Below are positions 1 through 7,741 of a stretch of DNA of 64,000 nucleotides, piece after piece. Source of the stretch: Psychrobacter aquaticus CMS 56. Lineage in GTDB: Bacteria; Pseudomonadota; Gammaproteobacteria; Pseudomonadales; Moraxellaceae. The notes below the pieces were generated by a model. The model worked only from the letters and a program-made list of their open reading frames with translations, did not search any database and had not been told where the DNA came from. Location: assembly GCF_000471625.1 (NCBI RefSeq), contig NZ_AUSW01000035.1:124001-188000 (forward strand), in the 5' to 3' direction. The stretch's first letter is position 1. The number at the start of each line of letters is the position of its first letter. Made by a program: the position numbers and the translations under genes.

Positions 1-274
1 AGAAGTCGATGTTATGCTCATTGACCATGTCCGCTGCTTTTAATAGGGTAGTGAATTCTGGGTTGGCTTCGATACCGCCAAACTCAAACACAGTGCGTGA
101 GCCACTTGCTGCCAATGCTTCTTTTACTTCATCTAGCGTGCCTGTGCGCTGCGCTGAGCCGCCACCATAAGTGATAAGAACACGCGCATCAGTCGGGACT
201 AACTCTGATAACTGTGTGATTTGACCTTCGCCAAAGACGATACGAACGGGATTGTAATATTGAAAGTTATTCAT
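1..274 (-). CDS. yqhD: Iron-dependent alcohol dehydrogenase, YqhD-like (partial, N-terminus only)
   Basis: Reading leftward from an ATG at 274, the frame stays open to the window edge and gives the first 91 residues. The start MNNFQYYNPVRIVFGEG, the segment ARVLITYGGGSAQRTG and the segment FEFGGIEANPEF closely follow E. coli YqhD, an NADPH-dependent aldehyde reductase of the iron-containing alcohol dehydrogenase family that reduces short-chain and lipid-peroxidation aldehydes in the cytosol. The metal-binding half lies outside the window. AGGAATCC sits just before the ATG as a ribosome site. A promoter and operator-like palindrome lie about 105 bp upstream. The neighbouring TetR regulator and aldehyde dehydrogenase fit an aldehyde-detoxification role. 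Family assignment is firm; substrate is inferred. Confidence 0.85.
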   Translation of the reverse strand, partial: MNNFQYYNPVRIVFGEGQITQLSELVPTDARVLITYGGGSAQRTGTLDEVKEALAASGSRTVFEFGGIEANPEFTTLLKAADMVNEHNIDF

Positions 275-365
275 AGGATTCCTAAGCTTTGTTAGATATT
301 TATTAAATGTATTGAGTGCAAAAGTTTGGTTGTCTATTCGCCATCCATCTTTTACATCTGTGGGC

Positions 366-393
366 ATTGTACAGTAATTAGACCGGTCGTCTA
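366..393 (-). promoter_or_regulatory. Promoter with embedded operator-like palindrome for the yqhD-like gene
   Basis: On the minus strand TAGACG (393-388) and TACAAT (371-366) are 16 bp apart and form a plausible sigma-70 promoter reading into the YqhD-like gene. The palindrome TAGAC-N5-GTCTA (379-393) covers the -35 element and part of the spacer, where a bound repressor would block RNA polymerase. The same palindrome recurs at 1327-1341. It resembles the TAGACC/GGTCTA type of site described for NemR, the family the adjacent regulator belongs to. Binding is inferred. Confidence 0.6.
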
Positions 394-518
394 GCGGTTT
401 TTACAAAAATCTCTTATAACTGGGTTGGTCTTATTTAAAGGCCCATTGATGAGCGACTAAATCACGCTTATTAATCAGTTTGTGATGAGAACAATATTTT
501 GATGAGACATATACGGTA

Positions 519-1130
519 TCAACGTCCCATCTGTGAGGTCGTCATTTGCCATACTTCTGCCAGTGGTGTATTGGTCTGGCTAGTTTTGGCGATTAAGCTG
601 GCACCAAGCCAAGCAAAATACCAACGTTTGGCCATACTCTCGGCTGCGACATTATCGAAGTGTGGTACAGAGTTATCCGCCCAGCCTGCTTTGATCTGTT
701 CGGCAAGCCAAGTAATGATTTGTTGATAGCCCGCATTTAGTACTATGCGCATAGGCTCGGACATGTCTGCCACTTCAGCGCTGAGCTTGACCACTAGGCA
801 CTTACCATGGTCGCAGCCATTTTGCTGAGTGTCATACCAACTCTGAAAATAGTCGTAAAGGTTTTGTTGCGCACTATTATTTCGATGCACAATAGCATCT
901 AGACGTATTTTATAGTTGATAAAATAGTTGCTAATAATAGCCTCACCAAAAGCTTCTTTTGAAGCAAAGTAATGATAAAAAGAGCCTTTAGGAACGCCAG
1001 CTGTGTCCAGTATCTGTTTGATACCGACGCCAGTGAATCCTTTTTTAGCGATAAGCTGATAGCCTGTTTCTAATAGATGCGTTTTGGTGTCTGGTGGAAT
1101 TATATTTGAGTTAGCAGACATAGTAGTCAT
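519..1130 (-). CDS. TetR-family regulator, NemR/AcuR-like
   Basis: 203-residue one-domain repressor. The N-terminal helix-turn-helix (about residues 17-65) contains the TetR hallmark VPKGSFYHYFASKEAFGEAI. The C-terminal ligand domain has GKCLVVKLSAEVADMSEPMR, very like the E. coli NemR segment GCLTVKLSAEVCDLSEDMR, although the NemR cysteine at that second position is not kept. C-terminal WLGASLIAKTS also matches NemR. NemR-type proteins sense reactive electrophiles and aldehydes and derepress detoxifying reductases. The gene lies between a yqhD-like reductase and a divergent aldehyde dehydrogenase, each associated with the same palindrome, so it probably controls both and itself. Ligand is unknown. 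Confidence 0.85.
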   Translation of the reverse strand: MTTMSANSNIIPPDTKTHLLETGYQLIAKKGFTGVGIKQILDTAGVPKGSFYHYFASKEAFGEAIISNYFINYKIRLDAIVHRNNSAQQNLYDYFQSWYDTQQNGCDHGKCLVVKLSAEVADMSEPMRIVLNAGYQQIITWLAEQIKAGWADNSVPHFDNVAAESMAKRWYFAWLGASLIAKTSQTNTPLAEVWQMTTSQMGR

Positions 1131-1503
1131 GTTCTCCTAAGATTGATTAGGTTTTATAAAAAGATAAAGTGCTGCAAGAATAAAGCGTTATTAGATGAAA
1201 GTCATTAACTGTCATTTTTTATAAATTTTATTCAGTGTTATATGAGCAGTTATAATTTGGTGTTACGTTCTTTCAACAATATAAAGTGACAAAACATTCT
1301 CGTTTTTATTGCCTCTATGGTAGCATTAGACCAGTCGTCTAGCAAGTTGGGTTTCAATTGATCTTAGTAAGCGTAAATTGCTGTGTAAAGATAACGTATA
1401 CAAAGATAACGGTGAAGAACTCATTCAAAATTTAGCTCATACTTGTTAATCGTGTGATTTATTCACAACCAAAACTACAATCATAAAATAAATAGGAAAA
1501 ACG
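1131..1503. other. Divergent regulatory region between tetR and the aldehyde dehydrogenase gene
   Basis: 373 bp without a gene. Besides the palindrome at 1327-1341 it is AT-rich. No second protein-coding frame with a ribosome site was seen. Divergent promoters for the regulator and the aldehyde dehydrogenase must lie here. Confidence 0.6.
1327..1341. promoter_or_regulatory. Operator-like palindrome (TAGAC-N5-GTCTA), second copy
   Basis: TAGACCAGTCGTCTA differs by one base from TAGACCGGTCGTCTA at 379-393. It lies in the divergent tetR/aldehyde dehydrogenase intergenic region. On the minus strand its TAGACG could serve as the -35 of a tetR promoter, the same arrangement as at the first copy, although the matching -10 is weak. 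Likely binding site of the adjacent NemR-like regulator. Confidence 0.65.
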
Positions 1504-2994
1504 ATGTCAACTGATATTAATAATACTAAAGCCGATGCTTATGACAATTTTCACTTGCAATATATCGCCGGTGAATGGCAAAGCGGTCAAGATGATAGCG
1601 TCAACACTGACGTCAATCCATATAATGGCGATACATTAGTCGAAATACAGCAAGCCACAAAAAAGCAGCTTGATGAAGCCTATCAAGCTGCTACTAAGGC
1701 ACAAAAAGAATGGGCGAAAAAAACTCCAGCTGAGCGTTCTGCTGTCATGTACAAGGTTGTCAATATCTTAGATCAGCGTCAAGATGAAATCGTCGATTGG
1801 CTTATCAAAGAGTCGGGCAGTACTCGCATCAAAGCAATGGTAGAATTCAGTGGTGCACGGTCAATTACGCTTGAAGCGGCCAGCTTTCCGAACCGTGTGC
1901 ACGGTGAAATCCGCGCTTCTAATACCCCAGGTAAAGAAAACTTTGTCTACCGTGAGCCAATCGGTGTGGTAGCAGTTATTAGCCCATGGAACTTCCCGCT
2001 ACATCTGACGCAGCGTTCTATCGGGCCAGCCTTGGCTTTGGGTAATGCTGTGGTACTAAAACCTGCAAGTGATACTCCTATTACAGGCGGTTTGCTGCTA
2101 GCAAAAATATTTGAAGAAGCAGGTTTGCCAAAAGGCTTGCTGAATGTCGTCGTTGGGGCGGGCAGTGAAATTGGCGATGCTGTCGTTACTCATGAAATCC
2201 CAAGCTTTGTATCGTTCACAGGCTCTACCTCTGTCGGTAAGCACATTGGTGAATTGGCCAATGGCGGTGACTATATTAAACAAGTCGCGCTCGAATTGGG
2301 TGGTAACAGTCCATTTGTTGTGCTAAAAGACGCAGATATTGAGCAAGCAGTAAAAGCTGCCGCCTTTGGTAAGTTTCTGCATCAAGGTCAAATCTGTATC
2401 GCTATCAACCGTATTATCGTAGAAGACGAGATCTATGATGACTTTGTCGAACGCTTTTTGGCTCATGTTAAGACGTTAAATGTCGGTGATCCTAGCAAAG
2501 CAGATACGGCAGTCGGTCCAATCATTAATGAAAAACAGGTCAAATCGCTCAAAGAGAAAATCGCTAAAGCCCAAGAAGAGGGTGCTAATATGATATTGAG
2601 CGGTGAGATTAAAGGCCAAGTTGTACCACCGCATATTTTTAGCGAAGTGACACGCGATATGGACTTGTCGCGCAATGAAGTGTTTGGGCCATTGGTCGGT
2701 ATCATCCGAGCCAAAGATGAGGACGATGCGCTGTCGATAGCCAATGACTCGATGTATGGCTTGTCTAGTGCAGTATTTACGGCAGACATGCAAAAAGGCC
2801 TACGCTTTGCTCGCGGTATCAGAGCTGGTATGACTCACATCAATGACATCTCAGTGAACGATGAAAGTAACGTGCCATTTGGTGGAGAGAAAAACTCAGG
2901 TATTGGCCGCTTCAATGGCGAATGGGTGCTAGAAGAATTTACCAGAACGCATTGGATATCTATGCAGCATACGCCGCGTGACTATCCTTTCTAA
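1504..2994 (+). CDS. NAD(P)-dependent aldehyde dehydrogenase (benzaldehyde/vanillin dehydrogenase-like)
   Basis: 496 residues, the normal length for this superfamily. The cofactor-binding segment [15 protein letters not shown], the general-base region VALELGG (Glu264) and the nucleophile region [10 protein letters not shown] (Cys298) are intact. C-terminal [13 protein letters not shown] is typical. It would oxidise aldehydes to carboxylic acids in the cytosol. Overall the sequence resembles the vanillin/benzaldehyde dehydrogenase group, but the substrate cannot be read from sequence. The start ATG follows AATAGGAAAAACG. Divergent from the NemR-like regulator with an operator-like palindrome about 165 bp upstream, so induction by aldehydes is likely. 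Confidence 0.88.
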   Translation: MSTDINNTKADAYDNFHLQYIAGEWQSGQDDSVNTDVNPYNGDTLVEIQQATKKQLDEAYQAATKAQKEWAKKTPAERSAVMYKVVNILDQRQDEIVDWLIKESGSTRIKAMVEFSGARSITLEAASFPNRVHGEIRASNTPGKENFVYREPIGVVAVISPWNFPLHLTQRSIGPALALGNAVVLKPASDTPITGGLLLAKIFEEAGLPKGLLNVVVGAGSEIGDAVVTHEIPSFVSFTGSTSVGKHIGELANGGDYIKQVALELGGNSPFVVLKDADIEQAVKAAAFGKFLHQGQICIAINRIIVEDEIYDDFVERFLAHVKTLNVGDPSKADTAVGPIINEKQVKSLKEKIAKAQEEGANMILSGEIKGQVVPPHIFSEVTRDMDLSRNEVFGPLVGIIRAKDEDDALSIANDSMYGLSSAVFTADMQKGLRFARGIRAGMTHINDISVNDESNVPFGGEKNSGIGRFNGEWVLEEFTRTHWISMQHTPRDYPF

Positions 2995-3042
2995 ATGATT
3001 ATCCGTTCTAAACGCTTTAAATAAGCGCTAAACGTTTCGAAT

Positions 3043-3073
3043 AAAAAGACTGCTCTAGTGGCAGTCTTTTTTT
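3043..3073 (+). terminator. Rho-independent terminator after the aldehyde dehydrogenase gene
   Basis: AAAAAGACTGC and GCAGTCTTTTTTT pair around a short loop and end in a T run. Placed about 50 bp after the stop codon. Confidence 0.85.
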
Positions 3074-3105
3074 GTGAGTATCAATTTTTGTGAAGATCAA
3101 TAACT

Positions 3106-3351
3106 TTATTCAACGTTATTTTTTTTAGCATGAAAACCGAGCAGGCCTTCAATTTCTTCAGTAGTCATTCGCCTGACGAGCGCTTGCTCTTCTACTGACA
3201 ATCGATTGGTATGTTCTTTAATCATCCTATGAATGCTACGAGCAATTTCGGACGTCGTGGCATAATACATTTGCGGCTGCTCTTTTGTGAGAGTCATCAA
3301 AAACCTATTGATAATCTTGCGATTTTCATCTGATGCATTTTGTTCAGTCAT
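3106..3351 (-). CDS. Small conserved-looking hypothetical protein (81 aa)
   Basis: A soluble, charged protein with no membrane segment, signal peptide or motif I recognise. A good ribosome site (TTAGGAGAATAGT) before the ATG and no competing frame support a real gene. Residues 8-30 and 50-75 look helical (for example LSVEEQALVRRMTTEEIEGLLG). It is convergent with the aldehyde dehydrogenase gene and divergent from the cryptochrome gene. No function is proposed. Confidence 0.65.
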   Translation of the reverse strand: MTEQNASDENRKIINRFLMTLTKEQPQMYYATTSEIARSIHRMIKEHTNRLSVEEQALVRRMTTEEIEGLLGFHAKKNNVE

Positions 3352-3576
3352 ACTATTCTCCTAAGGATAAGCCATTTAAGCAGTCAGGCTTATGAGAGTC
3401 AATGCCCATAAGTGGTTTTTGAGGTTATGAGTCTTGTCCAGTCAATATTTTGAGCGCTGCACTCGAATATCAAACATGAGATTGACAGTATATGATATTT
3501 TGAAACTTTAAAGATAACGTTAAAAATTAAGTATTGTGGTTCATTCATCACATCTAAATACTAAGAGGCTTAGGAT

Positions 3577-4935
3577 ATGTCAAATCAGCCATCGGCTCAA
3601 AATACTACGCTGGTTTTATTTCATAATGACTTGCGGGTCGCAGACAATGCCACTTTATCAAAAGCGGTCAGTCTGTCCAGTAATGGGCAATTACTGCTCG
3701 TCTATGCGCCATCGTTGACCGATGATCTGTATAAAAAAGACAACCGTCAGGCTTATTGCTATGACATGATGGGTCATGCACGCCAGCGGTTTTTGTCTGA
3801 GAGTTTGACGGCTTTAGATGCGTCACTCATGCAACTTGGGAATAGATTGCTGTATTTGCAAGACAACTTGGCGACATCAGACACCTTTACGCAGTTGAAT
3901 GAGCTTATTCAGCAGCAACACGTCACAGATATCTGTGTCAGTCAAACGGCAGATTACGACCAAAACCAAGTGTATAAGCGCCTGCAAGCACAAAACCCAC
4001 AGGTATGCTGGCATGTACAAGCCACCGCCACGTTGTTTGATAAATTGCCGCTGGATGATTTGCCCAAAAGCTTTACAGCCTTTCGCAAAAAAATCGAATC
4101 AAATTATGATTTATTGCAGGCAAAAGAAGATATTGTGATTTGTCCAACTCTCAAATCATTGCCACCAATGCCTGAAACTTTGCAAAACAGCCGCGAATAT
4201 TTTTTTGCCGTGCCAACGTTTGACGAGCCAATATTTGATGAGTTACCACGGCAACTACCTGATTTTAAAGGTGGTGAGCCAAACGGTGTAGAGCATTTGG
4301 AAGCCTATTTTGATTCCGATGCGCCAAGTATTTACAAAACCACGCGAAATGCGCTTGACGACTGGACACATTCCACTAAGTTTTCAGCTTGGCTGGCCAA
4401 TGGTTCACTATCTGTGAACGTAGTATTGAATCGTCTGCGTCGTTATGAGCGCGATATCGTTGCAAATGATTCTACTTATTGGATATGGTTTGAGCTGCTC
4501 TGGCGTGAGTATTTTTATTGGTACGCCGCTGCTCATCAGCAAAAGCTATTTTGGTTTAAAGGGATTGCGCAACATTCGCCATCGACCCAGTTTAATCAAA
4601 AGCGTTTAGTGCAGTGGAAAAATTGCACAACGCCATATCCTATTGTCAATGCCTGTATGCATCAGCTAAAAAATACAGGGTATATGTCGAACCGTGGCAG
4701 ACAATTGGTTGCTAGCTGTTTTATTCACGAGCTGGGTTTGGATTGGCGTTACGGTGCGACTTACTTTGAGCAGCATCTTATCGATTATGATGTCGCTAGT
4801 AATTGGGGTAATTGGCAGTATTTGGCAGGGGTTGGCGCTGATCCGAGAGGGTGCAGACAATTTAATCTCAACAAACAAGCCCAGCAATATGATCCAAATG
4901 GCGGGTTTATCCGTAAATGGCAAGGCGAGGTATAG
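3577..4935 (+). CDS. DASH-family cryptochrome/photolyase
   Basis: 452 residues. The N-terminal photolyase alpha/beta domain starts TTLVLFHNDLRVADNATL. The helical FAD-binding domain ends in a well-conserved block with NWGNWQYLAGVGADPRG and NLNKQAQQYDPNGGFIRKW, the signature of Cry-DASH proteins. Members bind FAD and usually an antenna folate, and repair cyclobutane pyrimidine dimers mainly in single-stranded DNA; some have signalling roles. Ribosome site TTAGGAT lies directly before the ATG, with AGAGG slightly further upstream. The stop codon is embedded in a stretch resembling the outer arm of a dispersed repeat (4931-4957). Confidence 0.9.
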   Translation: MSNQPSAQNTTLVLFHNDLRVADNATLSKAVSLSSNGQLLLVYAPSLTDDLYKKDNRQAYCYDMMGHARQRFLSESLTALDASLMQLGNRLLYLQDNLATSDTFTQLNELIQQQHVTDICVSQTADYDQNQVYKRLQAQNPQVCWHVQATATLFDKLPLDDLPKSFTAFRKKIESNYDLLQAKEDIVICPTLKSLPPMPETLQNSREYFFAVPTFDEPIFDELPRQLPDFKGGEPNGVEHLEAYFDSDAPSIYKTTRNALDDWTHSTKFSAWLANGSLSVNVVLNRLRRYERDIVANDSTYWIWFELLWREYFYWYAAAHQQKLFWFKGIAQHSPSTQFNQKRLVQWKNCTTPYPIVNACMHQLKNTGYMSNRGRQLVASCFIHELGLDWRYGATYFEQHLIDYDVASNWGNWQYLAGVGADPRGCRQFNLNKQAQQYDPNGGFIRKWQGEV

Positions 4936-4973
4936 TCAATCCCCATAAAATAAATACAAGATAGGTATAAAAA

Positions 4974-5411
4974 ATGAAAAAACCAAGTCCTTATTTGACC
5001 GTTGCAGGTGCTATTCCTTTTGTAATTTGCGCCTTTTTGATGACGGCGGGTGTTGCTGCGATCCCAGTTTTGGGGGAAACGCAGTATGTTCTATCCATTT
5101 ATGGTTTGGTCATTGCCTCATTCATGGCAGGGGCGCATTGGGGTAACCATCTTGGCTTGGCTGATGACAATACATGGGCGTTCAAGCTCCCCGTGTTTAG
5201 CAATGTTATTGCGCTTGGTCTGTGGCTTGGATTTTTGACGTTATCGACCGTGGGTTTTATTTGGCTATTGATCCTTGGATTTGTGAGCTTGTTAGTGATT
5301 GACTATGGTCTTCATCAAGCACACATTATCGGTCATGAGTATTTTAAGGTCAGAAAGTATGTCACTTTGATTGTGGTTTTTGCATTAATGGTTGCAGTGA
5401 CTAATTTATAA
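4974..5411 (+). CDS. DUF3429-family membrane protein
   Basis: 145 residues with four or five hydrophobic helices. The segment SFMAGAHWGNHLGL is the most characteristic part of DUF3429 proteins, whose function is unknown. It starts 38 bp after the cryptochrome stop with ATAGGT as ribosome site, so the two are probably cotranscribed; DUF3429 genes next to photolyase-like genes suggest a link to light stress, but this is inference. A terminator follows about 105 bp downstream. Confidence 0.75.
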   Translation: MKKPSPYLTVAGAIPFVICAFLMTAGVAAIPVLGETQYVLSIYGLVIASFMAGAHWGNHLGLADDNTWAFKLPVFSNVIALGLWLGFLTLSTVGFIWLLILGFVSLLVIDYGLHQAHIIGHEYFKVRKYVTLIVVFALMVAVTNL

Positions 5412-5515
5412 GTGGGGCTTCGTTATAAATAGTGCTAATTCTCCATAATTGATGGCAAGGATTGCTGACCAAAGATTGCTAACTCAACGCTGCTAATTAA
5501 AAAATATACAAACAA

Positions 5516-5539
5516 GGCCACTGTTTTAGTGGTTTTTTT
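5516..5539 (+). terminator. Terminator after the DUF3429 gene
   Basis: GCCACT-GTTTT-AGTGGT followed by seven T residues. Confidence 0.75.
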
Positions 5540-5638
5540 GTGCATTTAAAAATGCAGATAATCATAAAAGTTTATGGGTTCTATTGTACGTAAGCTGCCA
5601 TAGATGCGATATTTCTGCACAGTCATTGTATGTTTTAT

Positions 5639-5661
5639 AACATTCATTTAAAATGTATTTT
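5639..5661. promoter_or_regulatory. NsrR-type operator upstream of nnrS
   Basis: The 11-1-11 site centres on the perfect palindrome CATTT-A-AAATG. Left half AACATTCATTT matches the NsrR half-site AAGATGYATTT at 9 of 11 positions. Right half AAATGTATTTT matches AAATRCATCTT at 9 of 11, counting Y/R ambiguity. It ends about 40 bp before the nnrS start, and nsrR itself is the next gene, so repression of nnrS by NsrR with release by nitric oxide is a strong inference. Confidence 0.72.
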
Positions 5662-5700
5662 TAAGATGACTTTTATTAATAGTTCCCTAAGAAGACCACT

Positions 5701-6954
5701 ATGCACTCTATCAATTTACCCAGCAAGCCAGCAACGTCACCGCATCCTATTTTTAATTTGAGTTTTCGTATATTTTTTAGTGCTGCGGGGTTATTTGCTA
5801 TAGTAACGATGTTGCTTTGGGCGTTTGTATTTACGGGTCATACAGATATTGATGCACAGGTGCTAAATCCGCTCTATTGGCACGGTCATGAGATGGTATA
5901 TGGGTATGCATTGGCGGTGATCGCAGGATTCTTATTGACAGCGGTAAAAACTTGGACAGGAGTGATGATGCCGCATGGCTATAAACTGCTGGGTATTTTT
6001 AGTTGTTGGTTGTTGGCACGATTGAGCTGGATGGCTGTTGGGCTTGGTATGACTATCGCGGGTAGTAGCCTGTCGTGGTTGTACATTGGCGCCGTTTTTG
6101 ATTTGTTGTTTATCGGCTGGATGGCTTTTGTAATCTTTCGGGCGGTATTACAAGTTAAGCAATACAAGCAGATGGGCATTTTGGCGAAGCTTGCGTTACT
6201 GACCTTGGGCAATGGCCTTTGTTATTGGGGCATTATTAATGCAGATATGACTATGACCAAAATCGGGATATATTTGGGCTTTTATTTGATTATTGGTTTG
6301 GTTCTGACCATTGGTCGGCGCGTGGTGCCATTCTTTATTGAGCGTGGGCTTAGCGTGGTGAATAGCCAAGGCGACCAAGAAGATGTAATCCTACGCAATA
6401 GTAAGACGCAAGATATCGCAAGTTTATTGTTCTTTTTGGCATTTTTTATCGTTGATTTATTTTATCCTAACAAATACTTGCTCACTATTACGGCACTTGG
6501 GGTGGCATTGGTCAACCTCATACGTCTAATAGGATGGTATCATCGCGGTATTTGGCAAAAGCCATTGCTTTGGTCGCTATATATCGCGTTTTTGGGTATG
6601 TGCTTGAGTTTTGTGTTGTACGCATTGCAGCCGTGGTTGGGATACGCTCACAGTATTGCGATGCATGGGTTGGCGATTGCAGGTGTTGGTATGATGACGG
6701 TGGCAATGATGACCCGCGTATCTCTTGGCCATACAGGGCGTAGTATTCATCAGCCCTCTAAAATGGTGAATGTGATGTATGGTTTGATGGTACTGGTGTT
6801 TATTAGTCGTGTACTGTTACCACTCGTTGATATAGATCATTACTTATTATGGATTATGGTGGCTCAAGGTGCATGGATTGCGTGCTTCGTGCTGTTTTGC
6901 ATCAGTTATTTACCAATGCTGGCACGTCCAAGACCTGATGGTTTGTTTGGTTAA
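5701..6954 (+). CDS. nnrS: NnrS family membrane protein
   Basis: 417 residues, strongly hydrophobic with about 12 predicted membrane helices. WHGHEMVYGYALAVIAGFLL and FFIERGL are characteristic of NnrS, a haem- and copper-containing inner-membrane protein that protects cells against nitrosative stress by limiting formation of iron-nitrosyl complexes. Histidines in the HGHEM motif and near MMTRVSLGHTGR are candidate metal ligands. AAGAAG precedes the ATG. The NsrR-type box upstream and the nsrR gene downstream make a nitric oxide response module. Confidence 0.9.
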   Translation: MHSINLPSKPATSPHPIFNLSFRIFFSAAGLFAIVTMLLWAFVFTGHTDIDAQVLNPLYWHGHEMVYGYALAVIAGFLLTAVKTWTGVMMPHGYKLLGIFSCWLLARLSWMAVGLGMTIAGSSLSWLYIGAVFDLLFIGWMAFVIFRAVLQVKQYKQMGILAKLALLTLGNGLCYWGIINADMTMTKIGIYLGFYLIIGLVLTIGRRVVPFFIERGLSVVNSQGDQEDVILRNSKTQDIASLLFFLAFFIVDLFYPNKYLLTITALGVALVNLIRLIGWYHRGIWQKPLLWSLYIAFLGMCLSFVLYALQPWLGYAHSIAMHGLAIAGVGMMTVAMMTRVSLGHTGRSIHQPSKMVNVMYGLMVLVFISRVLLPLVDIDHYLLWIMVAQGAWIACFVLFCISYLPMLARPRPDGLFG

Positions 6955-7003
6955 TAATAAGCTTTACCGCCAAAGTGAGGTGAAAAATAGAGCAGTCATG
7001 ATC

Positions 7004-7118
7004 TAGTCAATACTAGGGTGGGGCTGATACAAATTTTTCTTGCTTGCTGTGTGCGCAGACAGAGGCTGCAAAAAATTTGTATCAGTCCTGCTGACTCTCT
7101 TTTATATTGACCGGACTA
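7004..7118. repeat. Dispersed palindromic repeat, copy A (nnrS-nsrR intergenic)
   Basis: Inner arms GGGCTGATACAAATTTTT (7021-7038) and AAAAATTTGTATCAGTCC (7071-7088) pair at 17 of 18 positions. The loop contains CTTGCTTGCTGTG. Outer ends carry GTCAATA and TATTGAC. The same pattern is present at about 15.1, 17.0 and 42.3 kb. No coding potential. Confidence 0.8.
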
Positions 7119-7147
7119 TTAATTAAAGTAAGTAGGAGTAGTGGCAA

Positions 7148-7660
7148 ATGCGATTGACCAATTATAGTGATTATGCACTGCGCTCATTGATTTATTTAGC
7201 AGTAAAGCCTGAGCCATCAATATTGGCAAATATCAGCGATATTGCCCATAGCTATGGTATTTCTAAAAGTCATTTGACTAAGATTATTCATCAATTGGGT
7301 CAGCTCGGTTATATAGAGAGTGTGCGCGGTAAGAATGGCGGTATTCGGTTGGCTCGCGCACCTAAAGACATCAATTTAGGCGTATTGATCAAACAAATAG
7401 AGCCTGATTTTGATTTGGTAGAGTGTTTTGCGACACCAGTGAATAGTGGTGATCGACATCCTCGCTCGACAGGCTTACCCATCACTCTTATCGATGAAGA
7501 AGTGGATAAATCTATAGGCTGTGTCATTAGTCCCGTCTGCCAACTCAAAGGGGTGTTTTTTGAAGCGTTAACGGCATTTGTTAATGTTCTAGAGCGCTAT
7601 ACATTGGCGGATGTCATTACCAATGAGGATGAGCTAGCGACATTCCTATTTCGCTCATAA
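7148..7660 (+). CDS. nsrR: Rrf2-family nitric oxide-sensing repressor NsrR with extended cysteine loop
   Basis: 170 residues against roughly 140-150 in typical NsrR. The winged helix (residues 1-70) has MRLTNYSDYALRSLIYLA and VRGKNGGIRLA, both NsrR hallmarks. The three cysteines that ligate the 4Fe-4S cluster are present as Cys93, Cys125 and Cys131. The usual spacing is C-X4-C-X5-C; here it is C-X31-C-X5-C because of about 27 extra residues (95-122). The end (ERYTLADVI) matches the family. Ribosome site AGGAG. Likely represses nnrS through the box at 5639-5661. Confidence 0.88.
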   Translation: MRLTNYSDYALRSLIYLAVKPEPSILANISDIAHSYGISKSHLTKIIHQLGQLGYIESVRGKNGGIRLARAPKDINLGVLIKQIEPDFDLVECFATPVNSGDRHPRSTGLPITLIDEEVDKSIGCVISPVCQLKGVFFEALTAFVNVLERYTLADVITNEDELATFLFRS

Positions 7661-7681
7661 TATAGTTTGCTGATCATAAAG

Positions 7682-7710
7682 AAGGGCGACCATTTTGGCA
7701 GCCCTTTTTT
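7682..7710 (+). terminator. Terminator after nsrR
   Basis: AAGGGC and GCCCTTTTTT enclose a loop that can itself pair CC/GG. It sits between the convergent nsrR and metallo-hydrolase-like genes and may serve both. Confidence 0.7.
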
Positions 7711-7741
7711 GTATTTCTACAGTTTTAAAATAGGTCGCTCA

